Origin: Fulvia fulva
Taxonomy: Eukaryota > Ascomycota > Dothideomycetes > Mycosphaerellales > Mycosphaerellaceae
Direction: 5' to 3'
NCBI RefSeq assembly: GCF_020509005.1
Contig: NC_063019.1
Coordinates: 2,232,001-2,296,000 of the forward strand
Length of the DNA: 64,000 bases
The notes beneath the pieces were generated by a model, which was not told the origin of the DNA, searched no databases, and worked only from the letters and a program-made list of their open reading frames with translations. Each line of letters begins with the position of its first letter. Positions within the stretch are counted from its first letter, which is position 1. Below, piece by piece: positions 1-11,539 of this stretch. A program made the position numbers and the translations under genes.

Positions 1-225
1 TACGTAGAAAGAAGAGGGACTCGCTCCCGACACGAGTACACGCTCGTCGGATAGTTTTTATACCCGTTTTACTAGTAGTCCTCTATTCGCCGCGGCTTCG
101 CCTACGTTACGCGCCCGTCGCGCCTACGACGCTCTAGCGTGAGAATACTTAGCTCTCTCGTAGCTAGACGAGAGGTTCGTAGCCGACACTACGTATAGGT
201 GATTCTCGTCGTCGACCTATAGTAA
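1..225 (-). repeat. RIP-mutated copy of a 5'-terminal module
   Basis: The block matches 61095-61309 almost base for base apart from CA/TG to TA changes, and both copies stop at the same point (gtcgacct). At 61309 that point is the 5' end of a minus-strand retro-insertion with a target-site duplication. By inference this is the 5' end of a second insertion of the same kind, whose body lies left of the window. It abuts the 3' tail of the LINE that follows. Confidence 0.75.
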
Positions 226-3200
226 TATATATATTATCTATTAAGCTGTTATAGTGCCTCCTAGCCTATATAGCTATTCTACGTACTTCTGTCTTTATTA
301 GGGGAAACCGCTCGCGGTGAAAACTCCTCTCCTCTCCTATACTACTATTATCCGTTATTTGCCTTCCCGCTTTCCTTATAGAGGGTATACTAGTGTTATA
401 GGCCTACCCTAATGACTACCTTATCTACATCTCCTTAGTCTCCCTCCTCTTCTCTATCTACTCCTCCGTCTCGTTAGCTAGTTTAAACTAGGTAAGGTAT
501 CCTTATCTTAGGACCTAACGTACTATCCTCTATACGTCGCTCTTATTCGTAACGATCGACTAGTAGTCGCGTCTAGCTACTCTCGCTCTCTATATACTCC
601 GCCCTTCTACCTACTATAGGCACCGTTCGACTATATATTCCGGATTCTACGACGGGTAGCTATACTCGTACGCTAGGTTATCTATATCTAGGACGTTCCT
701 TCTATATAAGTAAGCCCGAAGCCCGATATATTCGGACCGGATTAGATTATTACGCTTACTTCTACCCTTATAAGGTCGCGGTATAGGAGGTAGTTATGTC
801 TCTAGAAGGTTCGTAGGGCTAGGGGGCCTATTCTCGCTAGCGGGTTACTGTTCTATTCCTATTCCTATAGGTAGCCGGCTACCTACTCTACGAGGCTCTA
901 GGACTTTCCCTTGTTCCCCTTCCTTTCCCGGGTTCTTCGTCCCTACTCCTCCCTCGCTAGCTACTCTAGCGTTCCTTATATTTTCCTAAAAACCTATAAG
1001 TCGTCCCGCTTCTAATACCTCCTTACGTACGGTCCTATATATAGCCGGCTATATCTCTATACGATTCGTACTGTCTTATCGTAGATAGTTTACTATACTA
1101 GGTACTCTATCGTCTTCGCCGTATATTAGATTCTTATCCCTTAGATATAGTAACGGATAGGTAGTGTCCCGGTCTCTATCTCGGCTACTCTCGTCGGTAT
1201 AGTCTTATACGCTCTAAGAATTCTTCTTAAGTTACCTACTTAGGTTCGATTAAGAGGCTGTTCGATCCGTCGCGGTACTAGCTTATTAACTCCCCCCGTA
1301 CCCTAGATTTATACCCCGTAAAGTATCGCTAGTCGAACGATTACTTTGTATATTATTCTTACTTTGTTAGAGGTCGCTCCCTACGTTAACTTAGTAAGAC
1401 GTGTTATTAATGCCTCGTTTACTTATACTCTATTCTAGGCCTTCTTAACCTATAGGTTCTAGCTTAGCTTCGGGTCTAGCTAGATTCCTAGTACTCGGAG
1501 TTCGGGGGAGGGCTTCGTCTCGTATCCCTAGATTGTTATAGTTGCCTATATATTGTAGTAGGTCCTCGCTTTACTAAAGTGGATCAGCTAGTATTTCTCT
1601 AGGGCAAAACGGACGCCGTAGCGTCTAGCCTAGTCCTCGTATACTCTATATCTCTCCGTAAGTAGTCTATAGTTTTCCTCCGTTATTACGGACTAGGCTA
1701 GGATATTTATATCGTCTACGAAGCCTAACGCTAAAGTCTAAGGGGACGTAAGTAAGGGGATAAGGTCGGCTATAAAGATTAGGAATAGGATTGGGGATAG
1801 CGTAGATCCTTAGGGGATTCCGGTCTCTATATATATCCTATCGGATTTATACCTCCCGAGGACTATTCTCGTAGTCCTCTCTTTAAGGAAGGAGTGTATA
1901 AATTTCGTGGCCTATACGGGGACTCCCTTCTATCGGAGTATATAGAGTAGTCTTTCGTAGGAGACGTTGTCGAATGCTCCGGAGATGTCTAGGGAGAGTA
2001 GCGATGCTATTCTATTCCGTCTATAGTACTAGAGGTTTTAGATCTATTCGGTTATTAGTTCTATTACCGTAAGGGTTAAGCGGTTGCTTCTCCCTCCTAT
2101 CTATGTCTCCGGGAGGATGTTGTTCTCCTCGACTAGTTTTATAAGTCTCTAGGCTACTACCTTCTCTAGGATCTTCCCTACTATATTTGGGAGCGTAATC
2201 GGTCTATATAACTTGAGCCTATTATAGTCTTCCTTCTATAGCTTCCGGATAACTACTATTAGGGAGTCTCTATACGGCTTTAGATAGTAGCCTTTCCGTA
2301 GATAAGTAGTAAAGAGCTTAGCTAGGCTCGGGGCGATTTCCTCTTTATATTCCTTTAGTAGGAGGTTTAGGATTTTGTCGGGCCCTAGGGCCTTTCTTCC
2401 CCTAAGCTATCCTATTACGGCCTTAACCTCGCCTAGCTAGACTGTCTAGTACATATCTTGTAGTTCCGGGTACGACGTGCCTACTATATCCGTTAGGTCC
2501 GCGTCGACTTATATTAAGAAGAAGTGGTCCGTAAACGCCTTCGCTTTTATCTCCGGCGTTAACCTTAGCGTCCCCGTTATATCGACTATAGGCGGGAAGT
2601 AAGGCGTCTTCTCTATCCCTCTAGCTCTCGCCTACCTCGCTAGTCGCTATATCTAGTTAGGATTCTCTATTACGAGCCCGACTATCGTTCTCTAGTCTAG
2701 CTATTTGTCCCGACGTATCTAGGCTTTCTTAGCTTAGCTAGCCCTTTAGTATACGTCCTATATTACTTATATATACTCCTTCGTCTACTCTCGTCTAGCC
2801 CTCCTCGCCTCCTTTACCCTTTCCGCGTACGCCGGGGTCTAGAATAGCTTCTGTCTTTAAGAAGGTCGAATATAGGGTATATACTAACGAGATACCTCCT
2901 ATACGACTGTCGTTATCCGTTTGGCTTCTTTGTCGAGCTCGGCTTCTTATTCTACTTCTGTTCCTACTTCTAGTCCCGTATTTGCTCTATTATCGTATAG
3001 TCGTACCGCTAGTTCACCTCGGATTTCTTCCTACGAGGCCTTCTTCTAGTTTAGGCGTAGCTCCGCTATAGGTTCCTCCTCGACTCCTACCTCGATTGTT
3101 ATCTAGATCGGGATATAGTCTAATCCTACTTCGAGTAAGAGGTTCGGGCGGTACTTATCTAGTCTCGTTACTAGCTCTCTCGAGAGGAAGTATAGGTTTA

Positions 3201-5520
3201 TCGTACTTACGCTTAATCTCGCCTTCTACGTCTCTATACCCTTTAGGGTCGCTAGTTCTATATCGCGGCTCGCGGTGATTTCTAGTAACTTGCCTCCTAG
3301 GTATACGTATAGGGGGGTGAAGTCTAGACCCTATTACGGGTAGTAAAGGTTGAAGTCGCCTACTAGTACTTAGTATATATCCCCTTGTTCGAGTATCCGG
3401 TCTAGCGTAGCTAGGGTTCCTAGTCTCTACTCGTTCGTCCTTATAGGGGAGGGTTATAGACGTTATAGATTCGGACGGTTCCCTAGCCTATTACTATTTC
3501 GATTGTCGTTATGTCCCCCTAGTAGCCCTCCGGCTATAGCACGACCTTCTATACTTCTATACTAATAGCCTTACTTACGTAGGTATATATTCTTAGGGTG
3601 TGTCCTATACCCCTACCGATTACTATATAGTATCGTTAGTCGTTATAGGTTACCGGTTTGCTTATATATAGGTTAGTCTAAGATTCCTATAGCGCTACGA
3701 CGTAGTACTTTTAGTAGTCGAGTTCTTATAGGAAGTAGAGTTAGACCTTATCTTTACTTTTATTAACGTTATACTATATAATAGTAAGGTTGTCCTATAC
3801 TACTATTACGGGCTAGCTAGGATAATGTCTATAGGGGTGCTCTAGGCTTAGGTAGTACCTACGGTTATTATATCTTCCTCTTAGGTTAGTAGGCCTTCGG
3901 CCGGTAGGGGTGTTCTAAAAATCCGTATCTATTCTATCTCGTTTACTGCCCTATTTAGCCCCCTTAGCCGTCCTAGCGGCGGGTACGTACTCGGTAGGAT
4001 ACCCCTTATTACCTCCTCCGTTCTCTTTCTTTTTGCCGCCTTAAAGCCTTTATATTAAGCGCTACCTTACTACGGGGTAGGGTACCTCGCTAGGGTCGTT
4101 ATTTATGCTTAGTTAGCCTTCCCTTTCGCGGCGATCCGGGTTAGGTATTAACTCGAGTACGCCGGGTGTTTCCGGCTATAGTATACGTACCTTACTTCTT
4201 CTCGTAGGCATTACTTTCCCTAGTATAGGCCTACGTAGTATAGGTACTTCGGGGTCTTCTCTGTACATTTCGGGGCGATATGTCCGTACTATTAGTAGTT
4301 AAAGCATTAGAGTACTCTATAGCTACTCTAGTAGATTTCCGTATTAAGACGTTTATAGTTCTAGTATAGTCCTTTGTCTAGGACTAGGTTTGCTTATTCC
4401 GTATTTACTATCTAGACGATTAACGAGGAGTATGTCTTTATTAGTTCGACGCTTCTATATAGCTAGACGGCCTTAGAGAAGCGTACTCCTAGGGATGTGC
4501 TCTAGTTCTATATTTATAGCTAGGGGAGGTCGTTTTCGACCTTAAAGGTTCTAGGGACCCCGTAGGCTATTACTATAAATTGTTAGTAGGAGACCTTCGC
4601 TAACTTTACTACTTTAGTTGTCTATTCCTTATACGTCTCGAGTCTTTGTCGGTCTGTCTCCTATACGGTAAAAAGCCTTACTATCCCCCTTAGCTCTACC
4701 TTCGCTCCTACGATCTCCTTCCGGCCGATTCTATCTACGAGCTCCTTACTCGTAAGGCCCTCGAGTTCCCTTTTCTCCTCCGGGTCGGTAACGTAGACTC
4801 GGATCGCGTTATTAGTCCTCTAGGGCTAGGCCGGGTAGTGTCCCGCGGCGATTATAGCCTATATAGGGTTCTTCTATTATATTACGTACTATATAGTCTA
4901 GTAGATCGTTCTTAGGGTCTAGTGTTCGAGTGCCTTAAGTATACTAAGGAGCTACGCGATTATATTTTTTATATACTCGGGCTAGGTGTTTGTCTTCGTC
5001 TAGTATTACCTAGGCTTCTTTATATAATTCTATCTACGCGGAGGGGCCGGGGGCGGCTAGGTTCCGTTATACTTTTCCTAGGCCCTTAGCTTGTTGTCGT
5101 TAGCCGTTGTCTTACTATTACTAGGTTAGTTATTAGCTTAGCTATTAATAGGTTAGTTACTACTAGCTAGGTTCCTATATCGCGTCCCCGTTTATAGAGA
5201 TTTAGGTGTCCCTCGTAAGCTACCTAATGCTCGCGAGTTAGGCTTAGGATCTAGTCTCTATGTCGCTACCCTTTAGCTACGGCTAAGGTTAGAAGTTACC
5301 TAAATAGGCAATTCACCTCTACGGCTCCGTAATCTTAGGGTCCTATCGGATAGGAGGTAGATTCCTGTTTTCTAGTCGCTTTCCGTAGCAATTACGCGGC
5401 CGCTAGTATAGGCGCGCTACTCTTGTTCTCGTTAGGTAATAGCCTTAATAGGCGCTTTCGAATAGTACGTCGTACGAGGCCCTTAGACCGTACCGTTATC
5501 TTTTGTTCGTCTACGCTCCC
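226..5520 (-). mobile_element. RIP-degraded Tad-like LINE (LINE1 family)
   Basis: This aligns along its length with the better preserved LINE1 at 30880-36014. The 3' end with its gggaaaccg..gtgaaaactcc block is near 226-420. The RT region lies near 1600-2400, the endonuclease near 2600-3800 (the GDFN motif reads on the minus strand near 3350), and the ORF1 zinc knuckles near 4180-4330. The 5' end is placed near 5520 by matching the LINE1 leader. CA dinucleotides are almost gone and TAG stops fill every frame, so nothing is translatable. The element is inserted in the gag start of a minus-strand gypsy element. Endpoints are approximate by tens of bases. Confidence 0.85.
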
Positions 5521-6067
5521 GAAGGAATTAGCTTAGTAGGCTAACGCGTTAACTACTCCGCTAAAGTCTTTCTATAGTAATAGTAAGACGGCTAAATAAG
5601 GCTACTATCGCATCCGGACTATAGGGCATTCCTAACGTTATAGTGCCCTTATATAAGTTATCTTCTTCTTAGTTATTTCGTCGTACTCTTTCCTTACCCT
5701 TATTAGAGCTTAAAGTCTCCGGAGTATTGTCTTCGTTACTATCTAAGTCTTCTATCCCTTCTAGGATTATAGCCTCTCTATAAGGCCTATATACCTTCGT
5801 TAGACTCTCTAGTAACTCTTAGCTAGCTCTAATACTAGTAAACGACTCGAACCTCGATAAAGATATAACTAAAACTTATAACCTTATTTGTAACCGTAAC
5901 CTTACTCGTAACGTTATACTTACTTTACTTAATACTAAGAACCTTAACCTTAGGTGCCTTAATACCTTAAGATTTCGACTTCAAGTCGACCTTAACCTTA
6001 ATTTTACTAAAATGTACTAGTAATACTACCGGGTATATACTTGAACCCCCCTTATTAACTATTAAAA
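5521..6067 (-). pseudogene. Gag N-terminus and leader of Ty3/gypsy (degenerate)
   Basis: Read on the minus strand with TAG taken as a mutated Gln or Trp codon, about 5540-5870 gives an extended frame rich in Glu and Ser. It lies directly downstream of the LTR at 6068-7528, which is where a gag start belongs. The leader at about 5870-6060 carries short iterations of aaccttaacctta on the plus strand. The rest of this gypsy element is cut off by the LINE to its left. The gag assignment rests on position, because no zinc knuckle falls in this part. Confidence 0.5.
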
Positions 6068-6172
6068 TATAGACGACTAACTACCCTAGTAAGTAAGGGC
6101 TCGCCTAGTGACCTTAGGATAGCTTATACGTAGGTGTATATACTTACTAGTCTACGGGCCGTAAAATATATA

Positions 6173-7305
6173 ACGTACTTTACTACCGAGCGGGCTATAC
6201 TACCGAGCGGCCTACTTTTACTAAGAACTATACTACTTCCACTTTAATTCCGACGGTATCTTAACACGACGACATCCTATAGAATCGTTACTAGGAGGAC
6301 AATTCCTCTTTAGATTCTTCGCTATCTAGCGAGTCTACTTAATAGGTACGTACGTTATATCTAAACTTACTATATCGCTTATAGCGTCGTAGCCTTAGCA
6401 CTAGCTAAACACTATCTAGCGACTTACTACTCACTTCCTACCTTCTAGTATCCTCTAGAGGTATTAATTATAACGCCTTATCGAAGGTTAGAGACCCTCT
6501 AGACTAAATACACTTACGCTTTCGTGCTTTCCGCTATATAAGGGCCTCGTTAGACTTACGTAGCTTACTAATCTCGCTTCGTATAAGAGCTATCTAATAC
6601 GCTATCTCTCTACTCCCTCTCTATTGCCCTATTAAACGACCTTCCTCTTTCTACTACGCCTTTCTAAACCCGTAACGACGCTCTAAGACGTAATGACACC
6701 TATTATAAACTCTATCTCGTCGAAGTTATAGGAGTCCTAGTTAAGGGTGCTATACTTCTCCTTTATATTACGTATAAGTAAGAACTACTTCTTAATAACG
6801 TCTAGATCTTCTATTAGGGCTCGCTAACGATCGTATCTACGTGTTATACGAACCTTTTGCTTACGATGCCGCCTAATAAACCTATCTATCTAATTAAGAC
6901 TAGCGGGCTTAAGACCCTTCTCTAATAGTAATAAATTGGCTATTGCTTATATACTAGCCTTTAATAGCGGCTAATAGCCAAGACCTAGCTCGAGTATATA
7001 CTCAAGTATTACCCTCTCTTATAGCTCTATAAGCTTCTTCGAATTAGGCTCGTAGTTACCCCGAGGAGGTCGTTTATTCAATCGATACCCTAGTATAGTT
7101 TAAGACGCGTCGTATACCTTTATAGTAAGTCGATTTGTAATTATCGCGTCGCGTTTCGTAGCCTAGACAGCTAAGGTCAGTTTGGCCTCCTTTGAAGATA
7201 ATATACGCTATAATAGTAGTTGTATAGCTATATCTATAGAAGTAGTACAGTTCTTAGCAAAAGTGGCCCGCTCGGTAGTATAGCCCGCTCGGTAGTAAAG
7301 CACGT
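6173..7305 (-). mobile_element. Fot1/pogo DNA transposon, internally deleted
   Basis: The ends are inverted repeats of about 67 bp (6173-6240 and 7238-7305) starting ACGTRCTTTACTACC. Each carries two direct copies of taccgagcgg. Comparison with the uninterrupted gypsy LTR shows one extra TA at the junction, the target duplication expected of Tc1/mariner-pogo elements. The element is 1133 bp, well short of the roughly 1.9 kb of Fot1, and it carries a broken transposase. Confidence 0.85.
6260..7190 (-). pseudogene. Fot1/pogo-type transposase remnant
   Basis: On the minus strand, reading through TAG, the N-terminal DNA-binding part resembles the psq and CENP-B-type helix-turn-helix of Fot1 transposases (YDASQTILGYRLN near 7080). 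A NFDE.EF..G segment near 6720 corresponds to the first catalytic block of the DDE_1 family, and a GNRE block follows. The sequence then passes straight into the C-terminal coiled region (I..LRKSNEALIQRKARKRK), so the remaining catalytic core is missing. Many TAG stops from RIP are present. It is non-functional, and the family assignment is firm from motif order. Confidence 0.82.
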
Positions 7306-7528
7306 TATAGTGATCTTAAAAGATAATAAATCTGAAATTTTTAGATTCCTAAGTTTTCGCCTTATAGAGAGATTCTTTATAAATCCTACCTTCCTACTAA
7401 GGTCGCCTCCTAACTATATATATCGTAGTAGTACCCCTATACACCCCCGCTACGTAATTAACCGTTAAAGGTTAACGAGATTCGACGCGTAAATTTTAGG
7501 GTCTAAAGGGGCCCTTAGCTCGTTTATA

Positions 7529-8529
7529 GTAGTTAGGTAGTAGTAAGCTTAAGAGCTAGGTCATCCTTATATTAGCTTTTCTGTAATACTAACCCTCTAG
7601 GTCAATATTAGTAATCCTTTTTCTAAGAGAAACTAGGTGTGTCTATATAGATCTAATAGTAAACTCTTTACTTATCTTAAAGGTTATATATTGCTTTATA
7701 AGCTTATATATATAGGTTAGTAGCACCTAGCCATACTTGTTCTAGAGATGTACCTACTTCTTAGTAGCTCTTCTAGATTTATATAAGCCCTTAAGCTCAA
7801 ATTCATCTTCTTCTTTTATACTACTAAGGATACTAAAGTTATATAATACATTTTGTCTTGTCTATATTAGCGTATTAAGGATCTCTTTAGTTATAGCCTC
7901 CTCTTAGAGATTTAAAGTCTTGCCCTTAATGTTATTAAAAGACACTTCTAATAGGTCATCAATTATAAAGGATACTAATTAGCTCTCTATCTTATAGTTA
8001 TCTCTAAAGGTTAAACTATCTCTTCTAATTATCCCTCCTAAGAATTAGGATTTTGCCTCCCTTCTCCTCTATCTTCTCTTAGTATAAATCTGTAATAGAT
8101 TAGATATAATAAAACAAGGTGTATATATTCTAAAGTAGTAGCTTAGATCTTACTAAGGCTTCTAGTATAGAATAGGAAAGTTTGTAGGTATAGATACTAA
8201 GGCCTACTTAGTAAAGTAAAGAAGGAGCGGTATAAGGTCTCGTTACTAGGACATAGGTCTGTCTCTCCTAGTAGAGCTTTGAATGACTTACTTAAAGTCC
8301 TTCTTAATAGTATCTCGATATAGTTCTACCTATAGAGTATCTACAAGGTATTAGCTTTAAGTAAGCCGTATAGAGTCCTTGTCTAGGTTACCTATTACTT
8401 AGTAGCGAACCAAGCTCCTTAATAGGATAGACGGGGTAGACTTCTAATTCCTAGATGTTTTCTACTACGATAGTAAGGGATATAAGTAACCTATACTAAT
8501 ATAGGTTACTCTTATTTCTATACAAACCC
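7529..8529 (-). other. Degenerate LTR-retroelement interior, unidentified
   Basis: This lies between the gypsy LTR and a copia-type primer-binding site and LTR, so it is most likely the leader and start of a minus-strand LTR element. About 7600-8330 reads as broken segments rich in Leu, Ile, Lys and Tyr (for example KKKMNLSLRAYINLEELL near 7780). I recognise no gag, protease or RT motif. The base pattern shows RIP but less than in the LINEs. A perfect 10-bp-stem hairpin sits at 8485-8510. Confidence 0.4.
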
Positions 8530-8541
8530 GGGCTTATAACC
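8530..8541 (-). promoter_or_regulatory. Primer-binding site, copia type (initiator tRNA-Met)
   Basis: On the minus strand GGTTATAAGCCC follows directly on the LTR end TTTAACA. Except for one G-to-A change of the RIP kind, it is complementary to the anticodon stem-loop of initiator tRNA-Met. Copia elements are known to prime from a half-tRNA cut at that place. The same 12 bases in the same setting occur at 36170-36181. Confidence 0.7.
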
Positions 8542-8776
8542 TGTTAAACAGGTACGGATTGATAGTAGCGGAGTAGAGTAAGAGATTTATCTTGAACTAA
8601 CTAATAGTACGAGTATATAGTAATATATTAGCAACTATTATATTAATTGTATTAGATGTCTATCTAAGCTAAAGGGGAGAGAAGGTATCTCCCTACAAGC
8701 TGACTCATCGTAGATGTCTTAGGCTACTAGATCACTTCCTAATTATTGACTCCCTTTAAGGTACTATATCTTAATA
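8542..8776 (-). mobile_element. Copia-type LTR (minus)
   Basis: This is the reverse complement of a family also present as solo LTRs at 26805-27024 and, at its end, 23124-23341. On the minus strand it runs from TATTAAGATATAG (originally TG, by inference) to CCTGTTTAACA, and then the primer-binding site follows. The body from aagggagtcaa to ctactatc is shared closely with 26805-27024. The right flank gives no clear target duplication. Confidence 0.75.
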
Positions 8777-9597
8777 GATATCGCGATTAGCGCCTACGAG
8801 CGCTAAGTAAAGTATCGCTTAACCTCCTAATTAGCTATACGGCCTCCGCGGCGATATCGCTCGGTAGGGGTAGGTATTGTAGTAGGTAAATAGGTTATAA
8901 GAACGAATAAGTTATTAACTTATTAAGTTAATAAAAGTAAGTAAATAGCTTATAATACGCGTATTAACTAATATTAAAGAATTAATTATATGACGTCGAA
9001 ATCCGGCTAGCGTAAGCGTCTAACTAATGAAATCATTAGGATCTGCGCTACCGCGCCAAGGATCATGATGCACTGTCAACAATACTCAATATGTCGTCAG
9101 TTTGCCATCCCTAACGCGACCTGGTCTCAGAATAGCATCACACCCCCGCTTTGAGTCTTGGCACACTCCCGAGGCTGGCTATCCGAGACCAGACGCGACC
9201 TTCCCAGGAACATTCACCTCTTCTCAACACCACCATCACAGTCTACAACATGTGTCTTTACTTCACCCCCCGAGAGTAGTACGGAGAGCACGCTATGGAT
9301 CGACTGCGTCGGTGAAGCATCATCGAAGCATTCACCGACGGGATGAGAACATTTGGACGCGTCTCACGAATGCCGACTGGAAAGCCACTAGGTGAAGTCC
9401 TACAGCAACAGTAGATGGACTGCACGACCTATGGCCCATGGGGAAAAATGACACTGACGTGGCTATAGACTGACCTATGCTAGCATCAAATATCCTGGCC
9501 AATCCGCTACCATGGCAACGTTTCGAGTAACACGCACTCACAACCTAGCTCTTGTCAGCATTAGTTTCGCCACTTGCAATTCTCATCTCGTCTTCAC
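8777..9597. other. Repeat-to-island boundary, no gene recognised
   Basis: To about 8990 the sequence has the CA-poor, TA-rich look of RIP-mutated repeats. From about 9010 CA and TG dinucleotides become normal, and this marks the start of the genic island. Short open frames exist at 9102-9395 and on the other strand, but they lack recognisable motifs and overlap one another. I support no gene here. Confidence 0.5.
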
Positions 9598-10152
9598 TCA
9601 CTTTGACTTCGCAGTGTACACCGCAATCAGGTCCATCAATGTCGGGCTCAAACAGTCATACGACTCCAACCCCACCGACTTCAGCTTGCCTCGGATCTCT
9701 CCCATCTTCTCCGGAGCATATCCTTGCTCGATAATGCTGCTTACGAATGCAGCGAATTGTGGCTCTTGCCATCCTTGCTCATCGCTCAGCTCGGCGTGAA
9801 CGAAGTCGAGGCCCTTGAACGGGTGGGCTTGCTCAATGCGTCCATAAAGGTGCACGCCGCACTCTTTGCATGCGTTTCGCTGAATCGCGGCATTGCGGTC
9901 GATAACGTGGAGCTTCTGCTTGTTCGCTACCACGGACACGTTCTCCTTGGGGACGACACCGACAACTGAGACAAGGGCGCCAGAAGGCTTCCAGCACTTA
10001 GAGCAGCCGCATGCGTGGTTGTGGGCAACGTTGCCGTTGATCTTGACCTGGACACGGTTGTTCAGGCAGTGACATTCGAGAGTTCCGCCACTGAAGTTCG
10101 GATCGCCCTTCGTCAGGCCGTTATCGATGAGTGGGTGGAGGCCGGTAACCAT
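9598..10152 (-). CDS. GFA/CENP-V family formaldehyde-activating enzyme
   Basis: This is an uninterrupted 184-residue protein of the family of glutathione-dependent formaldehyde-activating enzymes, S-(hydroxymethyl)glutathione synthase-like, normally about 190 residues. The family's zinc-binding cysteines are all present: C27 and C29 (ECHC), C48, C50 and C53 (ACGCSKC), and C95 and C98 (CKEC), followed by GVHLYGR. Such proteins condense formaldehyde with glutathione in the cytosol, feeding formaldehyde dehydrogenase. Biochemical proof is thin for many members, and some may be plain zinc-fold proteins. The start is the ATG at 10150-10152, just before the conserved N-terminal segment, and no intron is needed. 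No signal peptide is seen. It is the left-most gene of the island and faces the repeats. Confidence 0.92.
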   Translation of the reverse strand: MVTGLHPLIDNGLTKGDPNFSGGTLECHCLNNRVQVKINGNVAHNHACGCSKCWKPSGALVSVVGVVPKENVSVVANKQKLHVIDRNAAIQRNACKECGVHLYGRIEQAHPFKGLDFVHAELSDEQGWQEPQFAAFVSSIIEQGYAPEKMGEIRGKLKSVGLESYDCLSPTLMDLIAVYTAKSK

Positions 10153-11539
10153 TTTTGCTGATCCCGGTTGCAGTACTTTGGAGATATTGCGAAGGAGCTG
10201 GCAAAAGTGACTGGAAACTTCCAGCAGCAGCTCAGCAGATATTATGGGAGCTGGACCTATCTATGGCATTCAAGCGGGGCAGCATTCGTGCTCGAAAACA
10301 AATCGGTATGATACCCGCCATCGTCACCACATGCCTGTAACATCAACAGTTCCCCTCGTGCGGTGTTGACATGGGTATAGTGGGGTTCTGAGGATTCCGC
10401 GATGCAGTGCGTCGTAGCTGTATTCCGAAAGCAGAGGTACGTTCCTGGGCTTTCCTCGCTTCGGCAGCCAATCCGTGGTATCGGGAAACACAAAACACCA
10501 TTTGAAGACCCTTTCGACCCTCAAACGCTGCTGATATGTCGATACGGCTTCGCAGTGGCGTGCTCGGTGACCAGTAGTCCGGATTGAAGTGCCGATACCT
10601 TCGGTGCTGTTGTCCAGATGCCGCTACGGGAGACCCTGCCGAGCGGAAAGGTCCACCAAGTTGATGACTCTAGGCAATTCTACTTCGCAGCATCGCATGC
10701 CTCATGGCGCATGCCTTGGACTTGCTGGTATGAGCAGAAGGTGCTGCAGTGCTGATTCAGAATTCCGAACAGGAGCTGCAGATGCCTGGCGCCACCGTAG
10801 AGGACTATAGTAAACGGCTTTGCCATAGGGACCTTGAGGTATTCAGCGCTGAGACCAGTCTGCGGCAGTGAGATCGCGAGATCATTCCGGACCAAGACAC
10901 GTAAGTTGAAAGGAAAGAATCATGCGGAGACGTGAGGTTGATATACTCCGCTTCCACTGCTGTCACCTTAATGGACGACAGCGGATATACCCGATTACTG
11001 AACGTGACATCTATATCGTCACCACAGCCTTGATTACCTGTTGCGGCTAACACATCTGCCGGTCTGCTCCAACATATGTTCTTGCAACATCGCTACGTCC
11101 TGGCCACGTTGCGCATCGAAGCTTCGATAACAGCGTCTGGCGACAAGACAAGTGTGCAAAAGTCTCCGGGCTACTGTGCCATACGCTCAACAGTGAGCCT
11201 CTTGACCATCTAGAGCGTTATCTAAACGCCATGTTCGCTCTTCTCCTTGACATACCGGGAGCTTCCTAATGGCTCCAGGATCGTCACGAGGTACAATTCG
11301 CGCCTGCTTGAGCACGACGCACGAAATCTTTGTGGCAGGCCAATCTTAAAGCTTGATTATCGATATAGCGAAGCCGTCAGTGGACCCGCGGAACAAGCTT
11401 GCTTACAGAGCACAACTTAGCTCTTGAGAGCCCACGAGGCGTCGAAATATCTTGGTGCAGCACGACCCTCCCCTCAAAAGTGGTGACCACACTCACTTCC
11501 CACGATCAACATTGCACGCAAGACCGAGCGATTGACGAT
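10153..11539. other. Intergenic, no gene recognised
   Basis: This is 1.4 kb of normal-composition DNA between the GFA gene and the first paralog of the unknown family. Small open frames on both strands overlap each other, lack motifs and do not join through plausible introns. It probably holds the divergent promoters of its two flanking genes, which point away from each other. Confidence 0.5.

Larger units (their letters stand above)
6068..7528 (-). mobile_element. Ty3/gypsy LTR (minus) split by a pogo transposon
   Basis: The outer parts, 6068-6172 and 7306-7528, are together the reverse complement of the LTR at 53543-53873. That includes the blocks gagctaagggcc, the CTACTA-rich middle and the end gttagtcgtctata. 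Joined, they give about 326 bp against 331 bp in the other copy. The terminal TG..CA reads TA..TA in both copies, as RIP would produce. The orientation makes this the 5' LTR of a minus-strand element whose gag start lies at 5521-6067. Confidence 0.8.

Noticed and set aside
5870..6010. Telomere-like iterations of aaccttaacc
   Set aside because: The units vary (gtaacc, aaccttaacctta) and lie in a gypsy leader between LTR and gag, with no array of a fixed telomere unit.
7220..7468. 82-codon plus-strand frame
   Set aside because: Runs across the pogo inverted end into the gypsy LTR, so it is a chance frame over an insertion junction.
8535..8550. Palindrome acctgttaaacaggt as a Helitron 3' hairpin or a recombination site
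   Set aside because: It is split between the LTR end (TTTAACA) and the start of the primer-binding site (GGTTAT); the solo LTR at 23124 lacks the outer half. The palindrome is an accident of the junction.
9102..9395. 97-codon frame left of the GFA gene
   Set aside because: Overlaps other frames on both strands, has no recognisable domain and no splice partners.
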